This document shows positions 1 through 6,424 of a DNA stretch of 13,053 nucleotides, in pieces. Source of the DNA: an uncultured Collinsella sp. Its GTDB lineage: Bacteria > Actinomycetota > Coriobacteriia > Coriobacteriales > Coriobacteriaceae. The DNA is taken from contig UQZI01000058.1 of NCBI GenBank assembly GCA_900545555.1, positions 1-13,053 on the forward strand, read 5' to 3'. Below the pieces are notes generated by a model. It had not been told where the DNA came from and made no database searches. It saw only the letters and a program-made list of their open reading frames with translations. The position numbers and the translations under genes were made by a program. The stretch's first letter is position 1. Each line of letters begins with the position of its first letter.

Positions 1-810
1 GTAGGTTGTCGGGTCGTCGCTGATGATATCGTCGATGAGGGCGATCTCGCGCGAGGGGCCGGCGGGCGTCAGGTTGTGTTCGTGCATGTAGCCGAGCAGC
101 CGCTCGTAGCGCGGGGCTGCTTGTCCGTGCGTGCCACGGAAACTTATGGTCAGGCAGTGCGCGGCAGGCCGCGTCTCGATTTCACCCAGGTAGTCGTCGG
201 TGTCGTCGAGCAGCAGAAAGACCTCGTCGTAGCCATCAAAGTCGCCGGCGGCCAGGCGTTCGGGCGCGATGCCCACACCTAGATTGCCAAGATAGGCAAA
301 GGTTTCGTGCTGTCCCTGCTGAAGCTGGCGGATATGCCATCCCAGCGAATAGGCGTCGGTGGGATTGACGCGCTCGTGCAGCGCGGCGCAGCGAAGTTCG
401 GGTTCCTCGATTTCGCTAATGGTGTCGAGATCAGCATTCAAAGCGCCGTGAAGCAAGGCAAGCCGCTGGTCAATCTTGCGCGACATGCGCTCCAACTCAC
501 GTCGCCTGTGCTCAATTAACTCCTGTTGCTTGGTCAGTTGCCGTTGTATCAAATCCATATCGCGCGTAGTGACAAACTCGCGAATCTGCGTCAACGGCAA
601 GTCGAGAACGCGCAGGTTGCCGATGGTGTTGAGGGTGGAGAGCTGCCGCGATCCGTAGTGGCGGTACCCACTTGCCGGATCGACATATGCCGGCTCCAAC
701 AGCCCCATCTGTTCGTAATGGCGCAGTGTGCCCACGCTCAAATTGAGCAGGCGCGCCACCTCGCCAATGCGGAGCAGGCCCTCGGTGTGTTCGCTTGGCA
801 TGTCGGTCAC
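1..810 (-). CDS. MerR-family transcriptional regulator with GyrI-like effector domain (3' end off window)
   Basis: A cytoplasmic DNA-binding regulator, probably drug- or ligand-responsive, controlling the adjacent MATE pump. My translation of 270 codons has no stop and runs out of the window. Residues about 13-80 form the MerR winged helix (RIGEVARLLNLSVGTLRHYE, then GLLEPAYVDPASGYRHY). A charged coiled-coil helix follows at about 95-125 (QLTKQQELIEHRRRELERMS). Residues about 145-270 look like a GyrI/BmrR effector-binding domain ending in GPSREIALIDDII and DDPTTY, a typical near-C-terminal motif, so few residues should be missing. The GTG at 810 is chosen because AAAGGAG (818-824) lies 7 nt upstream; the ATG at 801 is too far away. 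It follows the MATE gene by 55 nt on the same strand, so the two are probably co-transcribed from the dyad promoter at 2253-2283, which gives autoregulation. The ligand cannot be read from sequence. Confidence 0.9.
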   Translation of the reverse strand, partial: MTDMPSEHTEGLLRIGEVARLLNLSVGTLRHYEQMGLLEPAYVDPASGYRHYGSRQLSTLNTIGNLRVLDLPLTQIREFVTTRDMDLIQRQLTKQQELIEHRRRELERMSRKIDQRLALLHGALNADLDTISEIEEPELRCAALHERVNPTDAYSLGWHIRQLQQGQHETFAYLGNLGVGIAPERLAAGDFDGYDEVFLLLDDTDDYLGEIETRPAAHCLTISFRGTHGQAAPRYERLLGYMHEHNLTPAGPSREIALIDDIISDDPTTY

Positions 811-865
811 AGGACCACTCCTTTCGGTAAAAACAGGGGAGAGGTGCTAGGCATGCGTCGCCTCG

Positions 866-2212
866 CTACGCCACCAGCTTGTCAAAAGTTCCGCGGCGGT
901 TGAGCACGGTAAATGCAATCACGCAGATGACCGCCGACAGAATCGACCCGCACGGCGAGGCGATACCCATGGGGAACAGCGTGTCGGAACAGGCGTTCGA
1001 CAGCAGCCAAGCGCCGGGCACGCGAATGAGGGCCACGGCCAGCACGTTGTGCGCAAAGCCGATGTAGCTCTTGCCGTATGCAGCGAAAAAGCCGCTAAAG
1101 CAAATATGAATGCCGGCAAAGATTGCGTCGAAAATATAACTGTGCATATAGCCGGTGCCGGCGGCGACTACTGCAGCGTCCTTGGCAAAAAAGCCAATAA
1201 ACGCCGGCGCCACCAGCCACATCAGCACTGTGATCAGGCAGCCGTACACCACCGAGATCGTCATGGCGTCTTCGAGTACCTGACGTGCGCGGTCGCCCTT
1301 GCCCGCGCCGGCGTTTTGCGCCGTGAGCGCGCTGACGGTGGCACCCATGGAACTCGGCACAATGAACAAAAAGCTGATCATCTTTTCGACCAGGCCCACG
1401 GCGGCGGCGTCGACGAGCCCTCGGTGGTTGGCGATGACGGTGATAAACATAAACGCCACCTGGATGCAGCCGTCCTGCACGGCCACGGGCACGCCGATCT
1501 TAAGAATGCTGCCGAGCACCTCGGGCTGGGGGCGCAGGTCGCTGCGCTTAACGTGGATGTTCGTGCGGCGGCTCTTGAGCCACACGAGCGCGAGGGCAAC
1601 GCTGGCTGTCTGCGCGGTCACCGTGCCGAGCGCCGCGCCCACGGGGCCGAGCCCCATGTGGCCGATAAACAGAAAGTCGAGCGCGATGTTGATGATGCAT
1701 GCCACGCCAATCACGTACATGGGCGAGCGCGAATCGCCCAGCCCGCGAAAGATGGCCGAAAGAATGTTGTACGCGGCGATAAAGGGAATGCCGATAAAGC
1801 AGATACGCAGGTAGGCGGCAGTGCCTTCGACCGCTTCGGCCGGCGTGCCAATGAGTGCCACGATCTGCGGGCACAGTGCGAGCAGGATAGCGGCCAGCAC
1901 CACAGAGACGCCCATAAAGAGCGTGATGGTGTTGCCGATAGCGGTCTCGGCGCGATCGAAGCGACGCGAACCCACGGCGTGGCCGACGATAACCGTCGTT
2001 CCCATTGCCAGGCCCACGAGCGTCACGGTAATGATATAGAGTGTCTGTGCGCCGTTGCCCACGGCGGTGATGCCGGCGGCGCCGCTAAACCGTCCCATCA
2101 TGTACAGGTCGGCCATGCCGTAGAGCATCTGCAAAAAGTACGAGAGCATATAAGGCAGGGCAAAGACCGCGATGGTCTTAAGGACATTGCCGCGTGTGAG
2201 GTCGTGTTCCAT
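866..2212 (-). CDS. MATE-family multidrug/toxin efflux transporter
   Basis: An inner-membrane cation-coupled antiporter of the MATE family, expected to expel drugs or toxic metabolites. The 448 residues match the usual 440-460 for this family, with about 12 hydrophobic segments. The N-terminus (LTRGNVLKTIAVFALPYMLS, then LYGMADLYMMGR) is the conserved MATE start. Glycine-rich family motifs recur in both halves: VGHAVGSRR near residue 80, and LTAQNAGAGKGDRARQ near 300, which marks the pseudo-repeat. Substrate and coupling ion are not readable. No good Shine-Dalgarno precedes the ATG (AGAAAG about 12 nt upstream is the best), so the start is supported by the conserved N-terminus and by the promoter about 40 nt upstream. 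It is the first gene of a two-gene operon with the MerR regulator. A 401-residue open frame on the opposite strand is a composition shadow. Confidence 0.94.
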   Translation of the reverse strand: MEHDLTRGNVLKTIAVFALPYMLSYFLQMLYGMADLYMMGRFSGAAGITAVGNGAQTLYIITVTLVGLAMGTTVIVGHAVGSRRFDRAETAIGNTITLFMGVSVVLAAILLALCPQIVALIGTPAEAVEGTAAYLRICFIGIPFIAAYNILSAIFRGLGDSRSPMYVIGVACIINIALDFLFIGHMGLGPVGAALGTVTAQTASVALALVWLKSRRTNIHVKRSDLRPQPEVLGSILKIGVPVAVQDGCIQVAFMFITVIANHRGLVDAAAVGLVEKMISFLFIVPSSMGATVSALTAQNAGAGKGDRARQVLEDAMTISVVYGCLITVLMWLVAPAFIGFFAKDAAVVAAGTGYMHSYIFDAIFAGIHICFSGFFAAYGKSYIGFAHNVLAVALIRVPGAWLLSNACSDTLFPMGIASPCGSILSAVICVIAFTVLNRRGTFDKLVA

Positions 2213-2252
2213 GGGCGGGGCTTTCTGGCTGGGTTCGTTTTGCTACCAGTGT

Positions 2253-2283
2253 AGTGAAAACCCTACAACGATTGTAGAGTCAA
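2253..2283 (-). promoter_or_regulatory. MerR-type promoter/operator driving the MATE-merR operon
   Basis: Read on the minus strand: -35 TTGACT (2283-2278), a spacer of exactly 19 bp, then TTCACT as -10 (2258-2253). The spacer holds a dyad, ACTCTACAA-TCG-TTGTAGGGT (2280-2260), with 8 of 9 positions complementary; the inner six, CTACAA/TTGTAG, are perfect. MerR regulators such as BmrR act on over-long 19-20 bp spacers with the dyad lying right after the -35, so this matches the regulator encoded in the operon. The predicted transcript starts near 2246, giving a short leader of about 33 nt. Confidence 0.82.
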
Positions 2284-2363
2284 GGTTTGTGTTGGCGGCG
2301 GGGCGAAAAAAGTCACGCTCCAAGCACGATGCTTTGACCCCTCCATGCTCCTCACCTCGCCTC

Positions 2364-2428
2364 AAACCATCACAACATTCGACGTTTTTTGCCAAAAACG
2401 GGAAAAGCATCGAATGCTGTGATGGTTT
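2364..2428 (+). repeat. 65-bp palindromic repeat, family A, copy 1
   Basis: The arms AAACCATCACAACATTCGA (2364-2382) and its complement (2410-2428) form a 19-bp stem with one mismatch (C at 2417). Inside is a smaller stem, CGTTTTT/AAAAACG (2383-2389 with 2394-2400). Copy 2 at 3606-3670 matches at 60 of 65 positions, and copy 3 at 7707-7771 matches at 53 of 65 once reverse-complemented. The T-run after the right arm could let it terminate plus-strand transcription. It lies in the gap between the divergent MATE promoter and the nuclease-like gene. Confidence 0.9.
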
Positions 2429-2529
2429 TTCTGCCACTCGGCCGGGTGGAATCGCTTTCTTGCGCACGAAGGTGTGCGGATCCGTGGGCAGGGGAATAAG
2501 GTTGGTTATCCGACTCCATTGGAGGGCTC

Positions 2530-3567
2530 ATGGACCTGCCGATCGTCCTGTCTCATAAGACTGCCTGGCTGTACCACAACGTGGCGCGCCCGTCCGAGCC
2601 GCTCTCGCGAGCAAGCAGCCTATACGATGAGGACTCGCTTGCTAGCGAGGCGGAGCCGACCGCGAGCCTGCCCAAATTGGGGCTCGATGCCAAGGGGTTG
2701 AGGGCTTCAACGGCAGTTGGGGTCGTTGTCGACTATCTGGTTTCGCTTGGTGTTCCACGAGAAGAGCTCAATCATATCGATACGCTCGTCAACTTCGATT
2801 TTGAGCGCTCGACGCCGGCTGGATTTAGGTGCCACGTGTTTGGGGCGCCGATACCTCCAGGCCATCTTATCGAGGTGGCAGAGGGCCTTCTGGTGGTTGA
2901 TGAGGCCATGTGCTTTGTCCAAGCGGGTTCGTGGATGAGCGAGCCCGAGCAGCTGGAATATGGCTACGAAATCTGCGCCCGATACCATTTGAATCACCTG
3001 TCGACAGGCGATTATATCGAGATGGGGCAGAGGTATACCGCTGCCGACTTGATTGCCTATTGCAATGAGAACCGATCTCGTCAGGGGGCTATACGCGCGG
3101 CCGCCGTGCTCAAGCGCGTGCACGATGGCGCTCGGTCGCCCATGGAGACGGCCACCGCAATCATGGTCGTGGCAAAGCGTTCTCAGGGCGGGCTGGGATA
3201 CGCCAAGATCGAGCTCAACCATCGGGTCGATGTTCCCAACGAGTTCAAGTATCTCGCAAAGGCCGGGTTTTTCGAGATCGACGTATATGCGCCTGCGAGC
3301 GGTACGGGGATTGAATATAACGGCTTGGACCATCTTGATAAACAGCGCAGCGCGTCGGATGCGGAGCGTATGACCGTGCTGAGCGCGCTGGGCTTTAAGA
3401 TGATCGTCCTCACCGGGACTCAGTTTGCCCATCAGCTGCAATTGCACCGGGCGATGAACGCCATCGCACTCGCTATGGGTCTCAAGTGCGACCGAAGCGA
3501 AGCGTTCCAAAAGCGGCAGAACGACCTGCGAGAATTCGTGATTCGTCACTGGGACGACGGCCTTTAG
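2530..3567 (+). CDS. Hypothetical protein with DUF559/Vsr-like PD-(D/E)XK nuclease C-terminus
   Basis: A 345-residue soluble protein with no signal peptide or membrane segment. The N-terminus (LPIVLSHKTAWLYH) and the middle (residues 85-135, ending DEAMCFVQAG) resemble a hypothetical family I know from Coriobacteriia genomes, often multi-copy, without an assigned role. The C-terminal third looks like a Vsr/DUF559 restriction-endonuclease fold: SPMET at 203-207, FEIDVYAP at 248-255, GIEYNGLDHL at 260-269, then SDAERMTVLSALGFKMIVLT at 276-295. Candidate metal ligands are E206, D251 and E262; the usual lysine is not obvious. The start is supported by GGAGGG at 2521-2526. It has no methyltransferase or toxin/antitoxin partner nearby, and direct copies of repeat family A stand on both sides. 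Possible roles are DNA defence, an AbiEi-like protein, or a domesticated nuclease. The gene is near certain; the function is not. Confidence 0.85.
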   Translation: MDLPIVLSHKTAWLYHNVARPSEPLSRASSLYDEDSLASEAEPTASLPKLGLDAKGLRASTAVGVVVDYLVSLGVPREELNHIDTLVNFDFERSTPAGFRCHVFGAPIPPGHLIEVAEGLLVVDEAMCFVQAGSWMSEPEQLEYGYEICARYHLNHLSTGDYIEMGQRYTAADLIAYCNENRSRQGAIRAAAVLKRVHDGARSPMETATAIMVVAKRSQGGLGYAKIELNHRVDVPNEFKYLAKAGFFEIDVYAPASGTGIEYNGLDHLDKQRSASDAERMTVLSALGFKMIVLTGTQFAHQLQLHRAMNAIALAMGLKCDRSEAFQKRQNDLREFVIRHWDDGL

Positions 3568-3605
3568 GGGCGTTCCGGCCCTTCTACGGGGTGCCGTGGG
3601 TAGGC

Positions 3606-3670
3606 AAACCATCACAACATTCGACGTTTTTTGTCAAAATCGGGAAAAGTATCGAATGTTGTGATGGTCT
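3606..3670 (+). repeat. 65-bp palindromic repeat, family A, copy 2
   Basis: A perfect 17-bp stem (3608-3624 with 3652-3668) around the same loop type as copy 1, in the same orientation. It begins 38 nt after the stop of the nuclease-like gene and lies before the moaA promoter, so it may separate the two transcripts. Only 5 of 65 positions differ from copy 1: three in the loop region, one in the right arm (where this copy pairs better), and one at the outer right edge. Confidence 0.9.
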
Positions 3671-3732
3671 GTGCTGAGGATGGGCTTGGAAAGTCCGTTT
3701 TGCTCGAAGCGACCTGTCCTGTCGTACGGGTG

Positions 3733-3760
3733 TCGGCATGATTCTCTCGTGGGGTATTAT
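3733..3760 (+). promoter_or_regulatory. Candidate promoter of the moaA operon
   Basis: TCGGCA (3733-3738, 4 of 6 to consensus), a 16-bp spacer, then TATTAT (3755-3760, 5 of 6). It would give a leader of about 34 nt before the GTG of moaA. No molybdenum-cofactor riboswitch fits in so short a leader. Confidence 0.4.
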
Positions 3761-3800
3761 GTTTTCCGAAGAATAAAACGCCGCGTGAGGGGAGGGCTGC

Positions 3801-4856
3801 GTGGACGGGCACGTGCAACACGACGGCTTTGGCCGCGATATTAACTACCTGCGCATTGCCGTTACCGACAAGTGCAATTTCCGCTGCATTTACTGCATGC
3901 CGGCCGATGGCGTGGCGCCCCGTGCGCACGACGAGCTGCTCAGCGCCGAGGAAATCGCCCGCTTTGTGCGCTTGGTGGCGGGAGAGGGCATTCGCCGCGT
4001 GCGCCTGACGGGTGGCGAGCCGCTGGTCAGCCGCCGTATCATCCCGCTCATTCGCGACATCCGCGCGATCCCGCAGATCGAGGACATCTCGCTCACCACC
4101 AACGGCGCCCTGCTGCCCAAGCTGGCGCCGCAGCTCAAAGACGCGGGGCTTAACCGCGTCAACATTTCGCTCGACACGCTCGACCCTACGCTGTTTGGAA
4201 AGATCACGCGCCTGGGCCGGCTCGAGCAGACCATGGCTGGCATCGACGCGGCACTGGCTTGGGGCTTTGAACCCGTTAAGGTCAACTGCGTTGTTGTGCG
4301 CCGGCTCAACCAGGATGTGGCGGCCCTCGCATGGCTGACCGTCGACCGCCCCATCCACCTGCGCTTTATCGAATACATGCCCATCGGTGACGAGCGCACG
4401 AGCTCGCATTGCGCTGTGGACCCGCATGCGCCCGCGCTCAATCCCGAGCTGTGGGACGCGAGCGATACCGTGCCGAGCGACGAGCTGCGGGCGCGCATCA
4501 ATGCCGGGGCCGCCGCAGTGGGTCTGGGCGAGCTCGAGCCGCTCGACATCAACGACGCTCCTGCCGGCGCGGGCCCTGCGCGCTACTGGCACTTTCCGGG
4601 CGCGGCGGGAACGGTCGGCTTTATTAGCGCCATGTCCAACCATTTTTGCGCGAGCTGCAACCGCCTGCGCCTGACGGCCGACGGTAACGTGCGTCCGTGC
4701 CTGTTTAGCGATGCCGAGTATTCGGTGCGCGACGCCCTGCGCCGTGGTGATGATATGCAGGTACTTTCGATTTGGCGCGATGCCGTGGCCCACAAACCGC
4801 AGGAACACGCGATAATTGAGGGCACGCAACGATTTATGTCCCAAATCGGAGGATGA
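3801..4856 (+). CDS. moaA: GTP 3',8-cyclase MoaA (radical SAM)
   Basis: Catalyses, with S-adenosylmethionine, the first step of molybdenum-cofactor synthesis, the rearrangement of GTP to 3',8-cyclo-GTP, in the cytoplasm. The 351 residues are slightly above the usual 320-340; an insertion near residues 200-225 accounts for much of the excess. The N-terminal cluster motif is C25-x3-C29-x2-C32 (DKCNFRCIYCMP). The SAM motif GGEPL is at 71-75, SLTTNG at 97-102, and RFIEYMPIG at 188-196. The second 4Fe-4S cluster ligands are C283, C286 and C300 in FCASCNRLRLTADG...RPC. The protein ends in the conserved di-glycine (IGG), needed for activity in known MoaA. The start is GTG with GGAGGG (3791-3796) 4 nt upstream. 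The stop is followed 4 nt later by moaC-mobB, so both are one operon. MoaA's product is the substrate of its neighbour MoaC. Confidence 0.97.
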   Translation: MDGHVQHDGFGRDINYLRIAVTDKCNFRCIYCMPADGVAPRAHDELLSAEEIARFVRLVAGEGIRRVRLTGGEPLVSRRIIPLIRDIRAIPQIEDISLTTNGALLPKLAPQLKDAGLNRVNISLDTLDPTLFGKITRLGRLEQTMAGIDAALAWGFEPVKVNCVVVRRLNQDVAALAWLTVDRPIHLRFIEYMPIGDERTSSHCAVDPHAPALNPELWDASDTVPSDELRARINAGAAAVGLGELEPLDINDAPAGAGPARYWHFPGAAGTVGFISAMSNHFCASCNRLRLTADGNVRPCLFSDAEYSVRDALRRGDDMQVLSIWRDAVAHKPQEHAIIEGTQRFMSQIGG

Positions 4857-4860
4857 TCAT

Positions 4861-6159
4861 ATGGCCAAGAGCAGGTACGCCGATGCCACCAAGGCCGCTC
4901 GCAGGGCCGCGATGTCTGCCCATAAAGATACGGCCGCGGCGAGCGATGCCGCCACGGCCGTGCAGCCGACTGTCAGCGCTGTCGCCGATCCCGCCCGTGA
5001 CGCCCGTCGCGACGAGCTGACGCACGTGGACGCCAAGGGCGAGGTGCGCATGGTCGACGTGTCCGACAAGGCCGAGACCCATCGCATTGCCATCGCCGAG
5101 GGCACCATCCTCATGCACCCCGAGACGCAGGCCATGGTGCTGCAGGACCGCGCCAAAAAGGGCGACGTGCTTGCCTGCGCGCGCGTGGCGGGCATTATGG
5201 CCATCAAACGCACGAGCGACATCATCCCCATGTGCCATCCGTTGCTCATTACCAAGAGCAAGTGCGACATTGCACCCATAGCTCCGGCGGGGACGCCGGC
5301 CGAGGACATGCCCGAGGGCTGGGCACCGGCGCGCGCAGACGGGCAGGTTGGCTTTCACGTACTGGTTACGGCCGGCGTGACGGGCAAGACGGGTATCGAG
5401 ATGGAGGCCCTGACCGGCGCGAGTGCCGCGTGTCTGACCATCTATGACATGTGCAAGGCCGTCGATCGCGGCATGGAGATCGTCGACGTGCGCCTGCTGC
5501 ACAAGGAGGGCGGTCGCTCGGGCGTGTGGGATCGTGCAGAGCGTCAGGCCGCTGCTGTTGAGGCTGCCGCCGCAGACGGTAACGCGCCCACGAGCGCACC
5601 CGTCGCCGTCGCGCCCGCAGCTCCCACTCCGGCCGTTCCTGCGATCGCGTTTATCGGCTACCAGAACTCGGGCAAGACCACGCTCGTCGAGAAGGTTATC
5701 GCCGAGCTCACCCGCCGCGGCCTGCGCGTGGGTTCGCTCAAGCATCACGGGCATCACGGCTTTGATATCGATGTGCCTGCTAAGGACACCTGGCGCCATC
5801 ACCAAGCCGGATCCAAACACGTGGGCCTCATCTGCGCCACGCGCTGGGCGGAGTACGCCGACACGCGCGAGGAGGACGAGATGCCTGCGCGCGAACTGCT
5901 GTCGCGCTACAACGATGTCGACGTGGTGATCATCGAGGGCTACAAGACCGAGGGCTTCGACAACATCGTGGTCGCGCGCTCCGGTGTCGACCGTCTGCGC
6001 GGCAAGAGCTCGCTCGACCTGGTCGACGGTCACACGCTGGCCCTTGCCTGCAACGAAGCCCTGGCGCGTCAGGCCTTCGACGCCGGCTTTGCGACCCGAG
6101 CCATCAACATCAACGATGCCCGAGCCATCTGCGATCTGATCCAAGATCACCTGGCCTAA
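4861..6159 (+). CDS. moaC-mobB: MoaC-MobB fusion: cyclic pyranopterin monophosphate synthase plus MobB GTP-binding adaptor
   Basis: One 432-residue protein joins two molybdenum-cofactor steps. Residues about 52-222 are MoaC, which turns 3',8-cyclo-GTP into cyclic pyranopterin monophosphate. Visible motifs are THVDAKGEVRMVDVSDK, CHPL (125-128), TGIEMEALTGAS (177-188), YDMCKA (195-200) and KEGGRSG (215-221); these carry the expected catalytic His, Glu, Asp and Lys. An Ala/Pro-rich linker spans about 223-260. Residues 261-432 are MobB, a P-loop protein assisting the later guanine-dinucleotide step: Walker A GYQNSGKTT (266-274), SLKHHGHHGFDID and VVIIEGYK (355-362). Residues 1-50 are an Ala/Lys/Arg-rich extension. 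The ATG at 4861 is chosen because GGAGG (4848-4852) precedes it by 8 nt; an upstream in-frame TTG at 4816 lies inside moaA. A frameshift or chimera is unlikely, since the frame is open throughout. Confidence 0.95.
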   Translation: MAKSRYADATKAARRAAMSAHKDTAAASDAATAVQPTVSAVADPARDARRDELTHVDAKGEVRMVDVSDKAETHRIAIAEGTILMHPETQAMVLQDRAKKGDVLACARVAGIMAIKRTSDIIPMCHPLLITKSKCDIAPIAPAGTPAEDMPEGWAPARADGQVGFHVLVTAGVTGKTGIEMEALTGASAACLTIYDMCKAVDRGMEIVDVRLLHKEGGRSGVWDRAERQAAAVEAAAADGNAPTSAPVAVAPAAPTPAVPAIAFIGYQNSGKTTLVEKVIAELTRRGLRVGSLKHHGHHGFDIDVPAKDTWRHHQAGSKHVGLICATRWAEYADTREEDEMPARELLSRYNDVDVVIIEGYKTEGFDNIVVARSGVDRLRGKSSLDLVDGHTLALACNEALARQAFDAGFATRAININDARAICDLIQDHLA

Positions 6160-6198
6160 AACCTGCCAAAAAGGGACGGGTTTATTTTGGCAGGTTTT
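6158..6198 (+). terminator. Stem-loop terminator after moaC-mobB
   Basis: The perfect 14-bp arms AAAACCTGCCAAAA (6158-6171) and TTTTGGCAGGTTTT (6185-6198) enclose a 13-nt loop. The stem begins inside the stop codon and ends in a T-run, so it can terminate the mo operon. By symmetry it could also act on the other strand. Confidence 0.85.
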
Positions 6199-6217
6199 AT
6201 CTGGGCAAACGTCATTT

Positions 6218-6250
6218 CCACCACAAAGGGGCCAGGCACCTTTGTGGTGG
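6218..6250 (+). repeat. Family B hairpin, copy 1 (terminator-like)
   Basis: CCACCACAAAGG (6218-6229) pairs perfectly with CCTTTGTGGTGG (6239-6250) over a 9-nt loop, GGCCAGGCA, and is followed by ATTTTGTTTT. It looks like a rho-independent terminator, yet it stands 20 nt behind another one. Near-identical hairpins recur at 7791-7821 and 8754-8781, so it is also a dispersed repeat. Confidence 0.85.
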
Positions 6251-6374
6251 ATTTTGTTTTAGTAGATGTGTGGGACATGCCTTACAATCTACCAAGTAGT
6301 TCATGACGGGCGAAAAACGGAGAAAAGGGGCTCGATGCGTCCTTAATGTTTCATGTGGATAGATTGATTTGACA

Positions 6375-6405
6375 GACGGTGGCGAATGCCCGCCGTCCGC
6401 ATTCG
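6375..6405 (+). promoter_or_regulatory. Overlapping hairpins in the MFS leader, possible RNA switch or operator
   Basis: GACGGTGG (6375-6382) pairs with CCGCCGTC (6390-6397; 8 bp, one G-U). Its 7-nt loop CGAATGC (6383-6389) is exactly complementary to GCATTCG (6399-6405), which follows after one base. The two stems cannot both form fully. The second one ends 8 nt before the ribosome binding site AAGGAG (6414-6419). As DNA, CGAATGC-N9-GCATTCG could equally be a dimeric repressor site. Confidence 0.5.
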
Positions 6406-6424
6406 TACGAAACAAGGAGTCTCC

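Noticed and set aside
1049..2254. 401-codon plus-strand frame opposite the MATE gene
   Set aside because: Its translation is His/Ala/Arg/Asp-rich without domains, the typical antisense shadow of a GC-rich gene; the MATE frame has clear family motifs.
2707..3615. 302-codon minus-strand frame opposite the nuclease-like gene
   Set aside because: No recognisable motif, and it runs into family A copy 2; the plus-strand frame has a good ribosome binding site and nuclease-like motifs.
4834..6150. 438-codon minus-strand frame opposite moaC-mobB, and a similar one at 3612-4844 opposite moaA
   Set aside because: Both are low-complexity antisense shadows; the plus-strand genes are certain from their active-site motifs.
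6386..6424. Upstream ATG at 6386 as the start of the MFS gene
   Set aside because: It lies within the leader hairpins with no ribosome binding site, while the ATG at 6425 follows AAGGAG by 5 nt.
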